Shown here piece by piece: positions 44,526 through 56,400 of a DNA stretch of 64,000 nucleotides. The notes below the pieces were generated by a model that did no database searches, was not told the origin of the DNA, and saw only the letters and a program-made list of their open reading frames with translations. The position numbers were made by a program, and so were the translations under genes. Every line of letters starts with the position of its first letter. The first letter of the stretch is position 1. The stretch covers positions 160,220,678-160,284,677 of the forward strand of contig NC_133897.1 of NCBI RefSeq assembly GCF_964199755.1, in the 5' to 3' direction. The stretch is from Larus michahellis (lineage: Eukaryota; Chordata; Aves; Charadriiformes; Laridae).

Positions 44526-45947
44526 TGATTCAGTACTGACGTTGCCAGGAAAAGGTCAGGGTCCAGTCATAGGATCCAGACATATGATCCTATCAAGGAA
44601 TGTTACAGAAGAGTGAAATGTGGCAGAAATTATGCCTTAATGATATGAAAATTCATTTTCATATGAGTTTTGGTGCTTCCTGTTAGAGTTTGCAGGGATT
44701 GCCCAAAGTGCAATCTACTGTCTTGACGAACATTTTCAGCCTGACAAATCAGAGTGGGCTTGACCGGACATAATAATGAACAATGAGTCCTCTGAGATAT
44801 TGATATGCCCATATGCCACCATCATGTCTGTACTTCTGCCAAACGTGCACAGAGGCTTAGCAGGACTGAAAACCCTGGAATATGTAAAAAAGTTTTCTTT
44901 TTTTGAGGGCAGCCAATGTGCTCACTTTTTTCAGGGAACCTTGCTTTTTCATTTCTTCTCTTATTTCACAGTTTTTCTCATTAATTTTCATTATTCTCCT
45001 GGGAAAGCCAAACAGTAAGTCATAAACAACCGTGACAAGAAGGTTGTAATACAGGACAGGTACCATTAATCTTTTCTCAGCTCCTTTCACAAACACCCAT
45101 AACTACGTGATACTAATTCTCGCCCCATGAATACCCTTGGGCAGTAGTTCTCAACCCTTTCCAAGCCCTCAGAGTGGGGACAGCTGTGACCTACCCAGAC
45201 ACGGCTGAGGCACACCCTGTCACACTGTAGAGAGGCTAGCACTCTGTCCAAGGGCTTGTATTCCTGCAGGAAAAGCACAGCACGGTTTCTTATAAACACA
45301 AAAGTGTCCTTTAGCGTGGAGAGCAGTGCTACAACTCAGAGCTGATTAAATTTACCAAAATAATAATAAAACAGTTCTTTTGAAAGGGAAGCCTTTTCAA
45401 AAAATATTCTTCTTTTGTTATTTTCTTTTTATTCAAAACTAAAAAGATCCAGAAAGTCAAACTGATTTTAATCATTGCTTTGTCCTCTTAGAGTCTTGTT
45501 TTAATGTCCTTCTTCCTGAGCTCTCAGAAAGCTTAATGAAAAAAATGTAAGAAACAATAGAGATTTATTTTTTTAAATCATGTCTTCAGGCTTTAAGATG
45601 TTTTTGTGAGATTTAAAAGCAACAGTTGCATAAAGGCGTAATTCATTCAGCTCGTCACATCAGAACTGATCCTGCCTTGGACGAGGACATGTGCTGCAGA
45701 GCGAGACGTCTCCACGTATTCCCAATTTATACATTCACTGTATCGACATTCCTATTTCTTCCACTGGCCTAACTTTCAATACCAACTGTAATTGGTACTA
45801 CACCACCTTTCTCTTTGGCTTTATATTACTTAGAACACATGTTTCTTCAGTGAAACATCAATATGCAGCATCTGTAATGCAAATAATATTTTATTGTTTT
45901 TAAATATTAATGGCTTGATGATGTACTTTGGGTTGATAGTAGCATCA

Positions 45948-46890
45948 CATAGAATCATAGAACAGTCTGGGTTGGAAAGGACCTTTAAAGCCCATCTAGT
46001 CCAATGTCCCCTGCAATAAGCAGGGACATCTTCAACTAGATCAGGGTGCTCGGAGCCCCATCCAACCTGACCTGGAATGTTTCCAGGGATGGAGCACCTA
46101 GCAACCCTCTGGACAGCCTCTTCCAATGTTTCACCACCCTCATTGTAAAAACCATCTAGTCTAAATCTACCTTCCTTTAGTTTAAACCCCTTGTCCTGTC
46201 ACAACAGGCCCTGCCAAAATGTCTGTCCCCATCTTTCTTATAACCCCCCTTTAAGCACTGAAAGGCTGCTATAAGGTCTCCCTGGAGCCTTCTCTTCTCC
46301 AGGCTGAACAACCCCAACTCTCTTGGCCTGTCCTCATAGGAGAGGTATTCCAGCCCTCTGATCATTTTTGTGGCCTCCTCTGGACCCACTCAAACAGGTC
46401 CATGTCCTTCCTGTACTGAGGACTCCAAAGCTGGACACAGTACACCAGGTGGGGTCTCACGAGAGCAGACCAGAGGGAGAGAATGACCTCTCTCGACCTG
46501 CTGGCCACTCTTCTTTCGGTGTAGCCCAACGAAGGTTGGCTAGTTGTGCTAGTTCATATCTAATTTTTCATCCACCAGTACCCCCAAGTCCTTTTCGGCA
46601 GGGCTGCTCTCAGTCCCTTCATCCCCCAGCCTGTATTGATACTGGGGGTTGCCCTGACCCACGTGCAGGACCCTGCACTTGGCCCTGTTGAACTTCATGA
46701 GGTTCACACGGGCCCACTTCTGGAGCTTCTCCAGGTCCCTCTGGATGGCATCCCTGCCCACAGCATGTCAACCACACCGCTCAACTTGGTGTTACCCGCA
46801 AACTTGCTGAGGGTGCACTTGATCCCACTGTTTATATCACTGATGAAGATATTGAACAATACTGGTCCCAATACAGACCCCTGAGGGACA
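45948..46890 (-). mobile_element. CR1 LINE, 5'-truncated
   Basis: Left end CATAGAATCATAGAACAGTC with GGGTTGGAAAGGACC. Continues about 0.9 kb through antisense CR1 landmarks to ATACAGACCCCTGAGGGACA. The minus strand retains [20 protein letters not shown], a CR1 ORF2 signature. It faces the copy at 43345-44525 tail to tail. Confidence 0.95.
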
Positions 46891-47320
46891 TATTGCTGCA
46901 GTGTAGCGAAATACAGGATCGTGCAATTTGTTTGGCTATTCTTTCTTCTCTCTTAAAATTGGCTTTTAGTTCAACAGAGGTACTGAGGAAGGAGAGGAAT
47001 TTTGGTGAGCTCACACAAATATATCACAGAGTGAGAGTACAAGAGGTGTGAATATTTCCTTGGTCGATCTCTGCACTAGATGAGTTCCTGAAGCAGTGGG
47101 AGACTCTTGATTTGGAATAATGGCTAACCTGCTTATGTTTAACACCAGGAAAAGCCCTTCTTTTTTTCAGTATTTCAGGTTGCTTTTAAATTATTTTGTA
47201 TTTGTTCATTTTGATTGCGTTATCTGAATTATAAATAAAACTAGAATAAACTATTTGCATTCACTAGCCAACCATGTAAATATCCTTATAAAATACAATT
47301 TTTAAAAGTCTTTCAATGCT

Positions 47321-47326
47321 TTTATT
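47321..47326 (-). terminator. HHLA1: HHLA1 polyadenylation signal (AATAAA)
   Basis: Minus-strand AATAAA 44 nt downstream of the inferred stop codon, implying a very short 3'UTR. Confidence 0.55.
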
Positions 47327-47369
47327 GCAGTTACATCAGTTACATCATTTGTATAAAACACATCAGTTT

Positions 47370-47410
47370 TTACACATTATTTTTACAATGCCTCGGAGGA
47401 AGACACGCTT
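47370..47410 (-). CDS. HHLA1: HHLA1 exon 13 (last 13 residues and stop)
   Basis: After acceptor GCTAACCTAG the frame reads [13 protein letters not shown] then TAA (47372-47370). The pyrimidine tract is poor. Support comes from phase, a basic C-x-C-containing end, and an AATAAA 44 bp beyond the stop. Confidence 0.7.
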
Positions 47411-50400
47411 CTAGGTTAGCATCTGGTTAATAGCTTGTCTTGTTACAAATATTTGCAAATAACCTGTTACATCCTGATTTTTACACTGGGAAATGAGAGA
47501 GACAACTAAAACTGCCACCAATCTTCCAATTTGCAGTAAAATTCCTCAGTGCTCTAGACCAATGTACAGATGTTTTTAAGGCATTTTTGTTTCAATGCTG
47601 GAAGAACACAAGAAAACTGCTGTCAGAAGAGGATTCATGAGGAAAATATTAAAAGCATACATGAAGGTTAAATAATCCTTTTTTTTCCTAATCCTTTAAA
47701 AATAATTATAAGATAGAACAGCTATGTGATGGAAGACAGCAAATACTCTGCAGATACCTAAAACTTTTTATTATACCTTCATAATAAGGCATGTAGAGAT
47801 ATAAGGAGAAAATATACTTACTGTGGGAGTAAGCAAGTCTTTTGACCCTTTCACAGACATAACTTGCATTTTTCAAGAACCAGGAATAGTATTCAACACA
47901 GTACCTAGAGATGCAGTTAAAGTGAGGAGAATAGTAGCTTGTTATCTTTCATAATGGCTTCAAACTGAAAGAGGGTAGACTTAGATTAGATATCACGAAG
48001 AAATTCTTTACTGTGAGGGTGGTGAGACACTGGAACAGGTTGCCCAGGGAAGCTGTGGATGCCCCATCCCTGGAGGTGTTCAAGGCCAGGCTGGATGGGG
48101 CTTTGAGCAGCCTGGTCTGGTGGGAGGTGTCCCTGCCCATGGCAGGGGGTTGGAACTAGGTGATCTTTAAGGTGCCTTCCAACCTGAACCAATCTGTGAT
48201 TCTATGATAAGCATAGCTGTATACATATCATACTGTTAAGATTAAATATAGAAATAAAAAGCCAGATTCTGACCTCAATGATGTGATTAAATATTTGGAA
48301 AAAATCAACTGAACTTTATTCACTTAGTGTGAATAGTGGAAGCCAGGTCAGATATTGATCGGTGCACCAGGGATGCATTTGAGTCTCAGTCAGCAGCCAC
48401 AGACTCTCAAAAATGTGCATTGGTGATTGCAAATTGCCATTTGAAAAAAGCCCAATACAGTAGTTTAAGCAGAGAGAGAGAGAGAGAGAGAGAAATTAGT
48501 GCCAGGTTTTACCTCATGGCTTCCTTTCTGGAATATCTTCTCTGACCAACGCAGAGGCACAGCTGAAAAAACCTACACAGCTCCATCACACAGGGATTGA
48601 TCTTCTGCACTATAAGAGTGACAGGAGGCGAGGTCACACGGGACTCTTTGAGGATCGCCTGCGGACACCCTAGGAAAAAATACAGCCCTGAAGCAGTTCA
48701 AATACTTGTCTCACTAAATTTCTTGCAGTGCCTTATCTAGGCTCTGAGAAACACAGAGATTAATAAACTCACGTAGGTATCTTAAAATCAAATCTGAGTG
48801 AGGCAGATAATTGAAAACAACACACAGCCTGGCTTGAGTGAATAAAATAAGTATTCTGTTGAATTTATTATTTTTTATCGTTCCTGGTTAGTTACTTAAA
48901 ACCACATTGTTTTTATCTATCTCAAATGCAAGGAACAACTCTAAAGATGTAATTTATTTATTGTTACCTATTTAGGTGGAGGTTCAGTTGCCACTGACGC
49001 ATCAGTTTTCCACAGTGCAAAACAGCAAGAGAAAAAACCAGCACTGTACACTTAATATTTTTGATATTTTCTCTATATATGTGCTACTTTAATGAAAAAT
49101 TCGCTTCCAGTTCCACATGCTTCCCTACACCCAACCTCTAAATTGGAACCCTGGATTAAATATGACTGAGCTAATAAACAAACACTGCTCTCTCCATCAC
49201 TTTTTTTTAGTCTCATTAACAAAATAAGCATGATTTATGCAGAGGTTATGGCTTTCTCTCTGTCCATCTCTCCGTCTGTCAGTTTTCCCCTTCTTGCTTT
49301 TAGTGACTTGAATAATCAGCTGATTTCAGCCCAGTTTTTAGGGATGGGTGAATATCCTCTGGATAAATACATTCCTACAGGTTTCATGAAAACTGACGAG
49401 TACCTGGAGAAGAAAAGGTCAATTTTTGCCCATACTGAGAGGAAAGTAGGAATAATTTCTCCATCTAATATTTGTTTGCCAGCAGCCAGAGGGTTAATCA
49501 GTGTTTTTTTCAAGTGACCACCACCGTATTATTTTAACTTAAGAAAAATGCAGGGAAACGGTGTACCTGGATGTAGACTCCCTCTTCCCCTCTCTTGAGC
49601 CAGTTAAAATGAAAATATCTAGTTTACTCTATTCACTGAATCTTCTGCAGTCAGCAGCAAGAGATAAATGTTTGCACACCAAACATTTCATCCTGCCAGC
49701 AAATGCAGCTGTGCCAGATGGCAGAAAAAACAACATTACAGAATAGGTGATGGTGGCTTATAATAAAATCCTGAATCGCAATGTGGGTTTTCGGTGTCAA
49801 ATACAGCCTCTCTCCAGACTCTCCTTCTGCTAGAGAAAAGAAGGCAAGGTGAAAATGGAGGAAACTGAGAAAAGGCAAGGCAAAACTGAAGCATTTTTCA
49901 GGGCCTTTTTTCATTATATTAAGAGAAAAATGCAACATTTGCCTTAGTCTTTTCTTCTCCAAACCATTACCTGTCACACATCAGCTTGCACCATAGCTAA
50001 CTGTTGTGTTACGATGGGTCAGAATCAAAGGACTTGCTAGAAAAAAAAAAAAGCAATATTTGCAATATGCTAAAAGGCTACCAGGGCATTGCTAAAACAG
50101 GTGTGTAACCACCTCTCTTTTGCATATTTAATAAACATGCTCAGAAGAGGAGATGTGTGTGCGTGAGGGCACACTTTGGGTGTGAAGTGAAGCCACCTGC
50201 CCTTCGAGGCATCACATGTGGCCCTGGGGAGCTGCCTGCACACACGTCCTGTTGGCCCCTGCATGCTGCAATCCTTCCAAAGGGATGTCTCCCCTACACC
50301 AGCCCTCTGAAAGAAATAAGGGACAACCCTGCAAATCCCATGCTGGGGTTCTGAAAAGATAACCAGGGACCAGGCTGCGAGAGGGCACATTTTGCATGAT

Positions 50401-53400
50401 GTGGGGTGTCCTCCTCATGCGCACCCATTGGGGTGGAAGAGCCCGAACATGCAGAGCGAAGGAGGCTGCAGTGTGATTGTCAACTGTTTTTTTGTTTTCA
50501 TTTGTGTAACTGGCAGCAGGCTTTGGCCATGCGTAGGTAAACTGCCTTACCTGCAGAGTATAATCCCCTTAGGCAATGTAATTGCATTTCCAGGTTCACG
50601 TCTCACATGCTTTATAGCTTTGGGCCAGCTTATGTTATGTGATAGGAGAGGTTACGGGGGTTAAATTTGGACTAATGAAGTTCTGTTGAAATAAGCTTGA
50701 GTTGTCTAGCACTGACAAGAAGTTTAATATGAAATGGCATTCACGGGCAGGAGGAAAATAGAGGCTCTGCCAACCTGAAAGCGATCACTATGAAACCATT
50801 TCTCTTCTGCCAGCGCTTGCCCAGGTATGTCATGGAGGAGTAACGGGCAGACGCTTGCAGCTCCCAAACTCACCGGCCCCTCTGAAAACTGTGTGTCAAA
50901 GGCACTACACAAATATCAAATGTAATTATTCAGCAATGGGCAAGAGGAAGCCCTATTTCTCGTAATTTTAGCAACTTTGCATAAATGTCATTAGGCTTTG
51001 TCTACTTAATAGCATTTGACACACCTTGATTTTTTCCCACTCAATTGCAATTAAAAATTAATCGTTTCTTGCTTTAATAAATACTCTTCATGTTAATAAC
51101 CAAACAGCAGAACGTGAGGCTATGAGGTTTTAATGGAAATTGTCCATGAAAAGGGGTGTTAGAGTTGTTGTGAATAATTAAAACTCGCTAAAGGCCACCC
51201 TCCAACGAATCTCAACGTCTCCGCCAAAGCAGGCGCTCGCTGTCCTGCCCAACAGGTGTTAAATGCTTGACAAAAGCTGCGTGTTTTGTCAGCAGGAATT
51301 CATCTTTATCGAAATGTAAATTGAATGACTGCAATTGCAATTTGGATTCATCTATGTGGGAAAGAGAAGTCAAATAAAGCTGAAAGTTAAACAGATTGCT
51401 TTGGTTTTCATTTTTGACAATCACTTATTTTTAAATTAGTGCTGCATTTACATAATACTGTATTTATTTAATGCTGAAATTCTCTTTCAATTAATGTTGC
51501 ATTTAATTTTATTTGGATTGGAGAGTGTACTCATCATATTATTGAAATGTAAATTTTCAGTGCTTCATAGTAGTGTTTTATATCATTCTGTAATAAATTT
51601 CTACTGTGAAATGTATTTTTTGTATTCAATTCATAAATTCCTATAGATTTGGATTGAAATTTAAAAAGAAAATGAATTAAAAGTAGGAATTTATTTCAGA
51701 ACTTCCTTTTCCAAGAGTTTTATTTCCCAAGAAACTGAGTTAATCAACAGAGGCCAGAAAACTCAGGAACCACAGCTCCCTGTGCAGAAATTTGCTCTTG
51801 TCTATTTGAAATCACCACGTTACTGTCACAGGCAGACCAGTGACCAATTCTTGCTGCAGTAAACAGCCCTTTCCATTATTTACTCAATATCACATCTCTC
51901 TGACACTGAGATTAAATTTTGGTGCCAGTGAAAAGCAATTTTATGGCCACAGTGAATAAAAATACAATATCCCTCCCTGCATGCACTTTTTATCAATTTT
52001 TATCAATTGGCATCCACTTTTCTAATTTAAGAAATGACTTCTTGGAATAACGTCTCAGTCTTCAGAGTATTGCGGGTGTCCTTCATTGCTTTGTGATCCC
52101 ACTGTTTGATTAATTTCGCCAAATGCAGGACTGATACATGCAGGTAGACAGCCTCTGTCATCGTGGTTTCTGATAGAGAGGCATCTATTGACTCTTCATT
52201 CCCTGATCTCATTGGAATCCATGCATCCCAGCCTTTTCAAAATGGGCTGGTTCCCAGTCCTAGGTTCTCCAGGGTCTACAGTGTTGCCCACCAGACAACA
52301 ACTGGCACATGAACAAGCTCTGCACACCACAAATGCAGCCACACACTCCAGCAACTTCCAGTTGGCTGGCAGTTATTTAATCCTCAAGTCAAACAAGACA
52401 TGCAGAGAACTTTGGTTTTGCGCAGAATTTTTGATGTCTGAGAGTTACCATGGCATATTCCTCTGTTCCCAATGAATATGAGGAGACCTAGTTCATCTTA
52501 AATTCTTCTCTTCACACCACCAGTGTCAAGTGACCGTCACTGTCAAGTGACCTTGACACCAGTGTCAAGAAGTCAAACTATATTCACGTGGTATGACATT
52601 GGCTCATTTTCTTCACGCAACCAATGTATGTCATGGGTGGTAAGATGAGGACTCTGGTATTTTGAGCTCTTTAAACAGAAGTAAAAGGAGAGAAAGATCC
52701 AAAAAGGATATTTGGCTTCCTATCTCCGTGGTTCAAAAAGCCTCTCATGTCCAGAACTGCCCCTTGACTCAGCACCAGTGAGTCTTCTCCTTGGAAACAT
52801 GTCTCAGTAGATAGTTTTTCTACTGCAGTGTTCTCAGGCCTCCCAGGCAATATCTTCCTCCCCCTCTTCCCTGACACTGCCTTTCTGCAGGACTCGTGTT
52901 TGTACGGTCACTTGATGCTGTCATCAAGCTTTGTTTTTCATAGTCAGTATTTTTAACTCTGATAACATTATTTACTTCTGAAAAATGATGCCCCACTGAG
53001 TCGCAAGCTCTCAAATCCTTTTTTTTCCTAATAGTATGAATAAAAACAAATCTAAAAAAAAAAAAAGAAAAAAAAAGAAGGCAAGAAACCCAACATTTGT
53101 TGATAAACTCGTCCAACAACAACAGGACTGGGAACTATGAAAAACGTGATCAGAATGAGCAAAAGCTACAAAAAATACTAACATATAACCTCTTACTAAA
53201 TACTTACATGTAAATATAGTTTTATTGACAACATGAGTATATAGTATTTATAAGTGGAGTGACACTTCATCATATATTTACCATGCTGAGTTCTTAAATT
53301 CTAACTGTTTTGGTGCTTCAAAGAGCTGAGCTTTCCTGAAAATCTAGTCAATAATGATCCTTCTTTAGCTGAAGAAGTTTGCAGTATTGTAAATTCAGGG

Positions 53401-56400
53401 CAATTCTGGGATTTTCACATCGTATGGATTCACATGGCATTTTATTTGAACCAATAGGGAGATTTAAAGCATAATTCTTTTTTTTTTTTTTTTTGGAATA
53501 AATGAATTTTAAGATTCTCCAATAGCTAATCCATGTTACAATTGACCCACAGAGTACATATGTTAATTTTATCACAACAGTACAATTTATATTTTGAATG
53601 TATGATTGTGTATGATTCACAAACAAATATGGAAGCAGTCTGTTTTACATTTGGGGTGTTTTACATACATAAGATATCACGTAAATTAAATATGTGTGTT
53701 GTTTCTGCATGAGAGAATTTGCAAATTGGTACACTTTCAAACATACTACTATTTTTGCTGCATGAGGTGCAGCTACTTACTGGTAGCTGAGTAAAGTTTC
53801 AGTGTCACACCAGGCCTGTAGGGTGGCGTAGGCAGAACTGGGGGAGGCAAATCTGAAGGCAGGAAAAAAATATAAGTTGCCTTGACATCTTAACAGGAAA
53901 AAAAAAATAAAGGAGGGCTGATAGAAAGAAAACCAGAAAAAAAAGCTGAAGTCACAGACCACTAATAAACGCTTACATAGACATTGATGTATAAATACAT
54001 GCACAGTCACCTATTTCTATATATATTACTTTTTATTTCATAAATGTGCCAACTGACACACTTTGTTATTATCCCAGATCAATCTCACCTGGCTCTGTTT
54101 GCATCGCTTTGCTGGTTTCTTGAGGAGACATCGTCTGCATCCAAAATGCATACACGTCAGCTGTGGGAACAGAAAGGCACATGCTTTGTGTCATTCAGGA
54201 TATTTGTTATTTATTTGTCTACCGAGAACTGCTCTATATGAGACAGCTCAACAGCCAGGGTCCCTCACCCGGTACTTCCAGTGGCATATAAAAATGTCAA
54301 GATGAAAAAGGAAGGACAAAAGCTTTACTTTGTTAGATGTTGAAAAGTCCCTGGATTAGGGAAAAGTAGGATGTAAAAAACATATGTTTAGTGGAGACCA
54401 AGAGAAGCAGCTCTATATTGCTTCTTCACAAGTCTGCTCACCCTATGTGGAGCAAAATGTGACTGAAAACCTGGGTGGCAGAGGTGTCCGTGAGGAGCAA
54501 GGCTTAGTTTTTCCCCAAAGGGAACTACAGATGGACCCATAACTCATTTTAGCACTTCTACAATAAAAAAATCTACTCACTAATGACCCAGCATGGATCT
54601 CCCTGAAGGGTCCCTCAACATCAACCTCAGAGATAGGATTCTAGCTTTGGGCAAAACCCCGCCGCTAGTGGGGTAAAGTGGGTGTCAGTCGTCCTTTCTG
54701 TACTCACTGGGCTGCAGGGCTGGTGATGGGGTCACGCTCCCCCCAGCCATCGGAGGGGGTCCGGCTGTACCTCGTGGTCTGGAATCGTCGACGTGCAGTG
54801 ATGGAAACCCCAGCCCTTTCAGTCCAGCCGTCTTTGGCCATGGTGGGAACCTTGTGGTGGGGTTTTCCTCCCCTTTCAGAGCAAAAGGGATCCTGGTAGC
54901 TGGAGAAGCGGGAGAGACGGAGGGCACCAGCAACACCCTGTGGGTGCTGGTGCCTCACGACAGGACCGAGCGTAACACACTGGGGGAACACAGTATCTAA
55001 AATACACCCAGAAAATCCCACCTACTCCTTGAGCGCTTCCCCTGGCAGGTGAGCGGCCACCTCTCCAATTCATGTTCAATATGAAAACATGAAAAGTGCC
55101 AATATGTTTGAAATTTTAACTGAGAACATTTTAACATGCGAGTTTTTATTTAAAGAAAAAAAAAAGAAACCAAAATTTTCCTTCGAAGTGTTGGGTTTTT
55201 CTTCAGATAAATTATTTTTTCTTTCCTGAGCTGCTTCACTACAGAGGAAAGAGATGAAAGCTCCTGTCTATGTGAGGGGGAGCAGGCAGGTACTGGAGGG
55301 CAGATACTGGAATTTGGGAACTGATGACATTTTGTGGCAGGAGTGACACTCGGGGCTAGAAGAGATAACGAGGCTTGGTATGCAGTTGAGCAAAACAAAA
55401 GGGTTTATAAAAAGACAGCAGGGTGACTAGGGAAAATGTCGAAATTTTGTTGTAGACAGATGCATCTGCAATGATGGGGAGGTATGAAGTAAAATTCTGA
55501 AATTCTCTTTGCTCCTACTATGTGGAAGCAGGCGTGAAGATCTGCTTTTCTGCTTTCAAAATGAGGCAGACCAGCACTTTTCCATCTTGTAGCCTTGTGG
55601 CAAAGCTAAATGCTCTGAGCTTATGAAATGTTCAGGTACTCACAACTGAATGTCATTTAAAGCCAAAGAGAAAAAAAATGAAAAAAAAAATTACAATAAG
55701 AAAGGAGAGGAAACAGTTTGGACTATCTTTTTCTTGGTTTAAAAACAACGATATTTTTCGTTTCTTTTTTTTTTTTTTACTTTTCTGCCTTGTTAGAAAA
55801 CTTTTTTTCTAATAAAATGGCCAAAAAAAGGAGGTCTTTTTACAATAGTTTTTCTATCTCCCAGCTATTCAGCGCATTACCGACCTGAACTTCTACTGTT
55901 CAGGCCAAAATTCTATCTTACTCTGTAATGGTAGTACAACATCATAGTGCTGTGCAGCAAACATACATGATCACTTGTTAAGGCGCTAGTCAAGAAGAAT
56001 AAAAATTAGATCTGACAATACTTGCTCACTTTTAAATGTCCACACATGTTCTGCTGATGGTTCCACTGTTTTGTTTGGGTCTTCCTGTAATTTCATGAAA
56101 CTTGAAAAAACTGAATCTAGATCTTTGAGGCATGAGAAGATAGGGTTAGTATGCTCACCATCCATCGCATATTGTGTGATAAAAGGGAAATAAGTCAGGC
56201 TCTGGTATAAAAGAAACATCTGTTTGTAAACAAAAGTCATTTTTGGCAAAGTGTCTTTGATTACTATTTTTTAAAAAGGACTGAAGCATCCTACAGCTTT
56301 CAGCACAAGTGAACTTGCCACTGATTCCACTGTCTGCCTTCTGTAATCCAGCATTGAAAATGAGAAATAGCCACGGGCAGCAATGAGAGGTGAGTGTCTG

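Larger units (their letters stand above)
41504..47320. other. Intergenic spacer between HHLA1 (3' end) and OC90 (5' end)
   Basis: 5.8 kb of AT-rich DNA. It contains the longest CR1 copy of the window (43345-44525, plus strand) and another of opposite orientation (45948-46890). It must also hold the OC90 promoter, but no TATA or CpG island is obvious in the first kilobase upstream of the OC90 ATG. A 16 bp direct repeat (GATGTTTTCACATCTT) occurs at about 41893-41924. Confidence 0.65.

Noticed and set aside
48472-48494. Dinucleotide and homopolymer runs as a CRISPR or satellite array
   Set aside because: Simple microsatellites only. No spaced direct repeats of the kind needed for an array.
52671-52900. 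Minus-strand open stretch in HHLA1 intron 10 considered as a missing exon
   Set aside because: No consensus donor in the needed phase. The join of exon 10 to exon 11 is already in frame without it.
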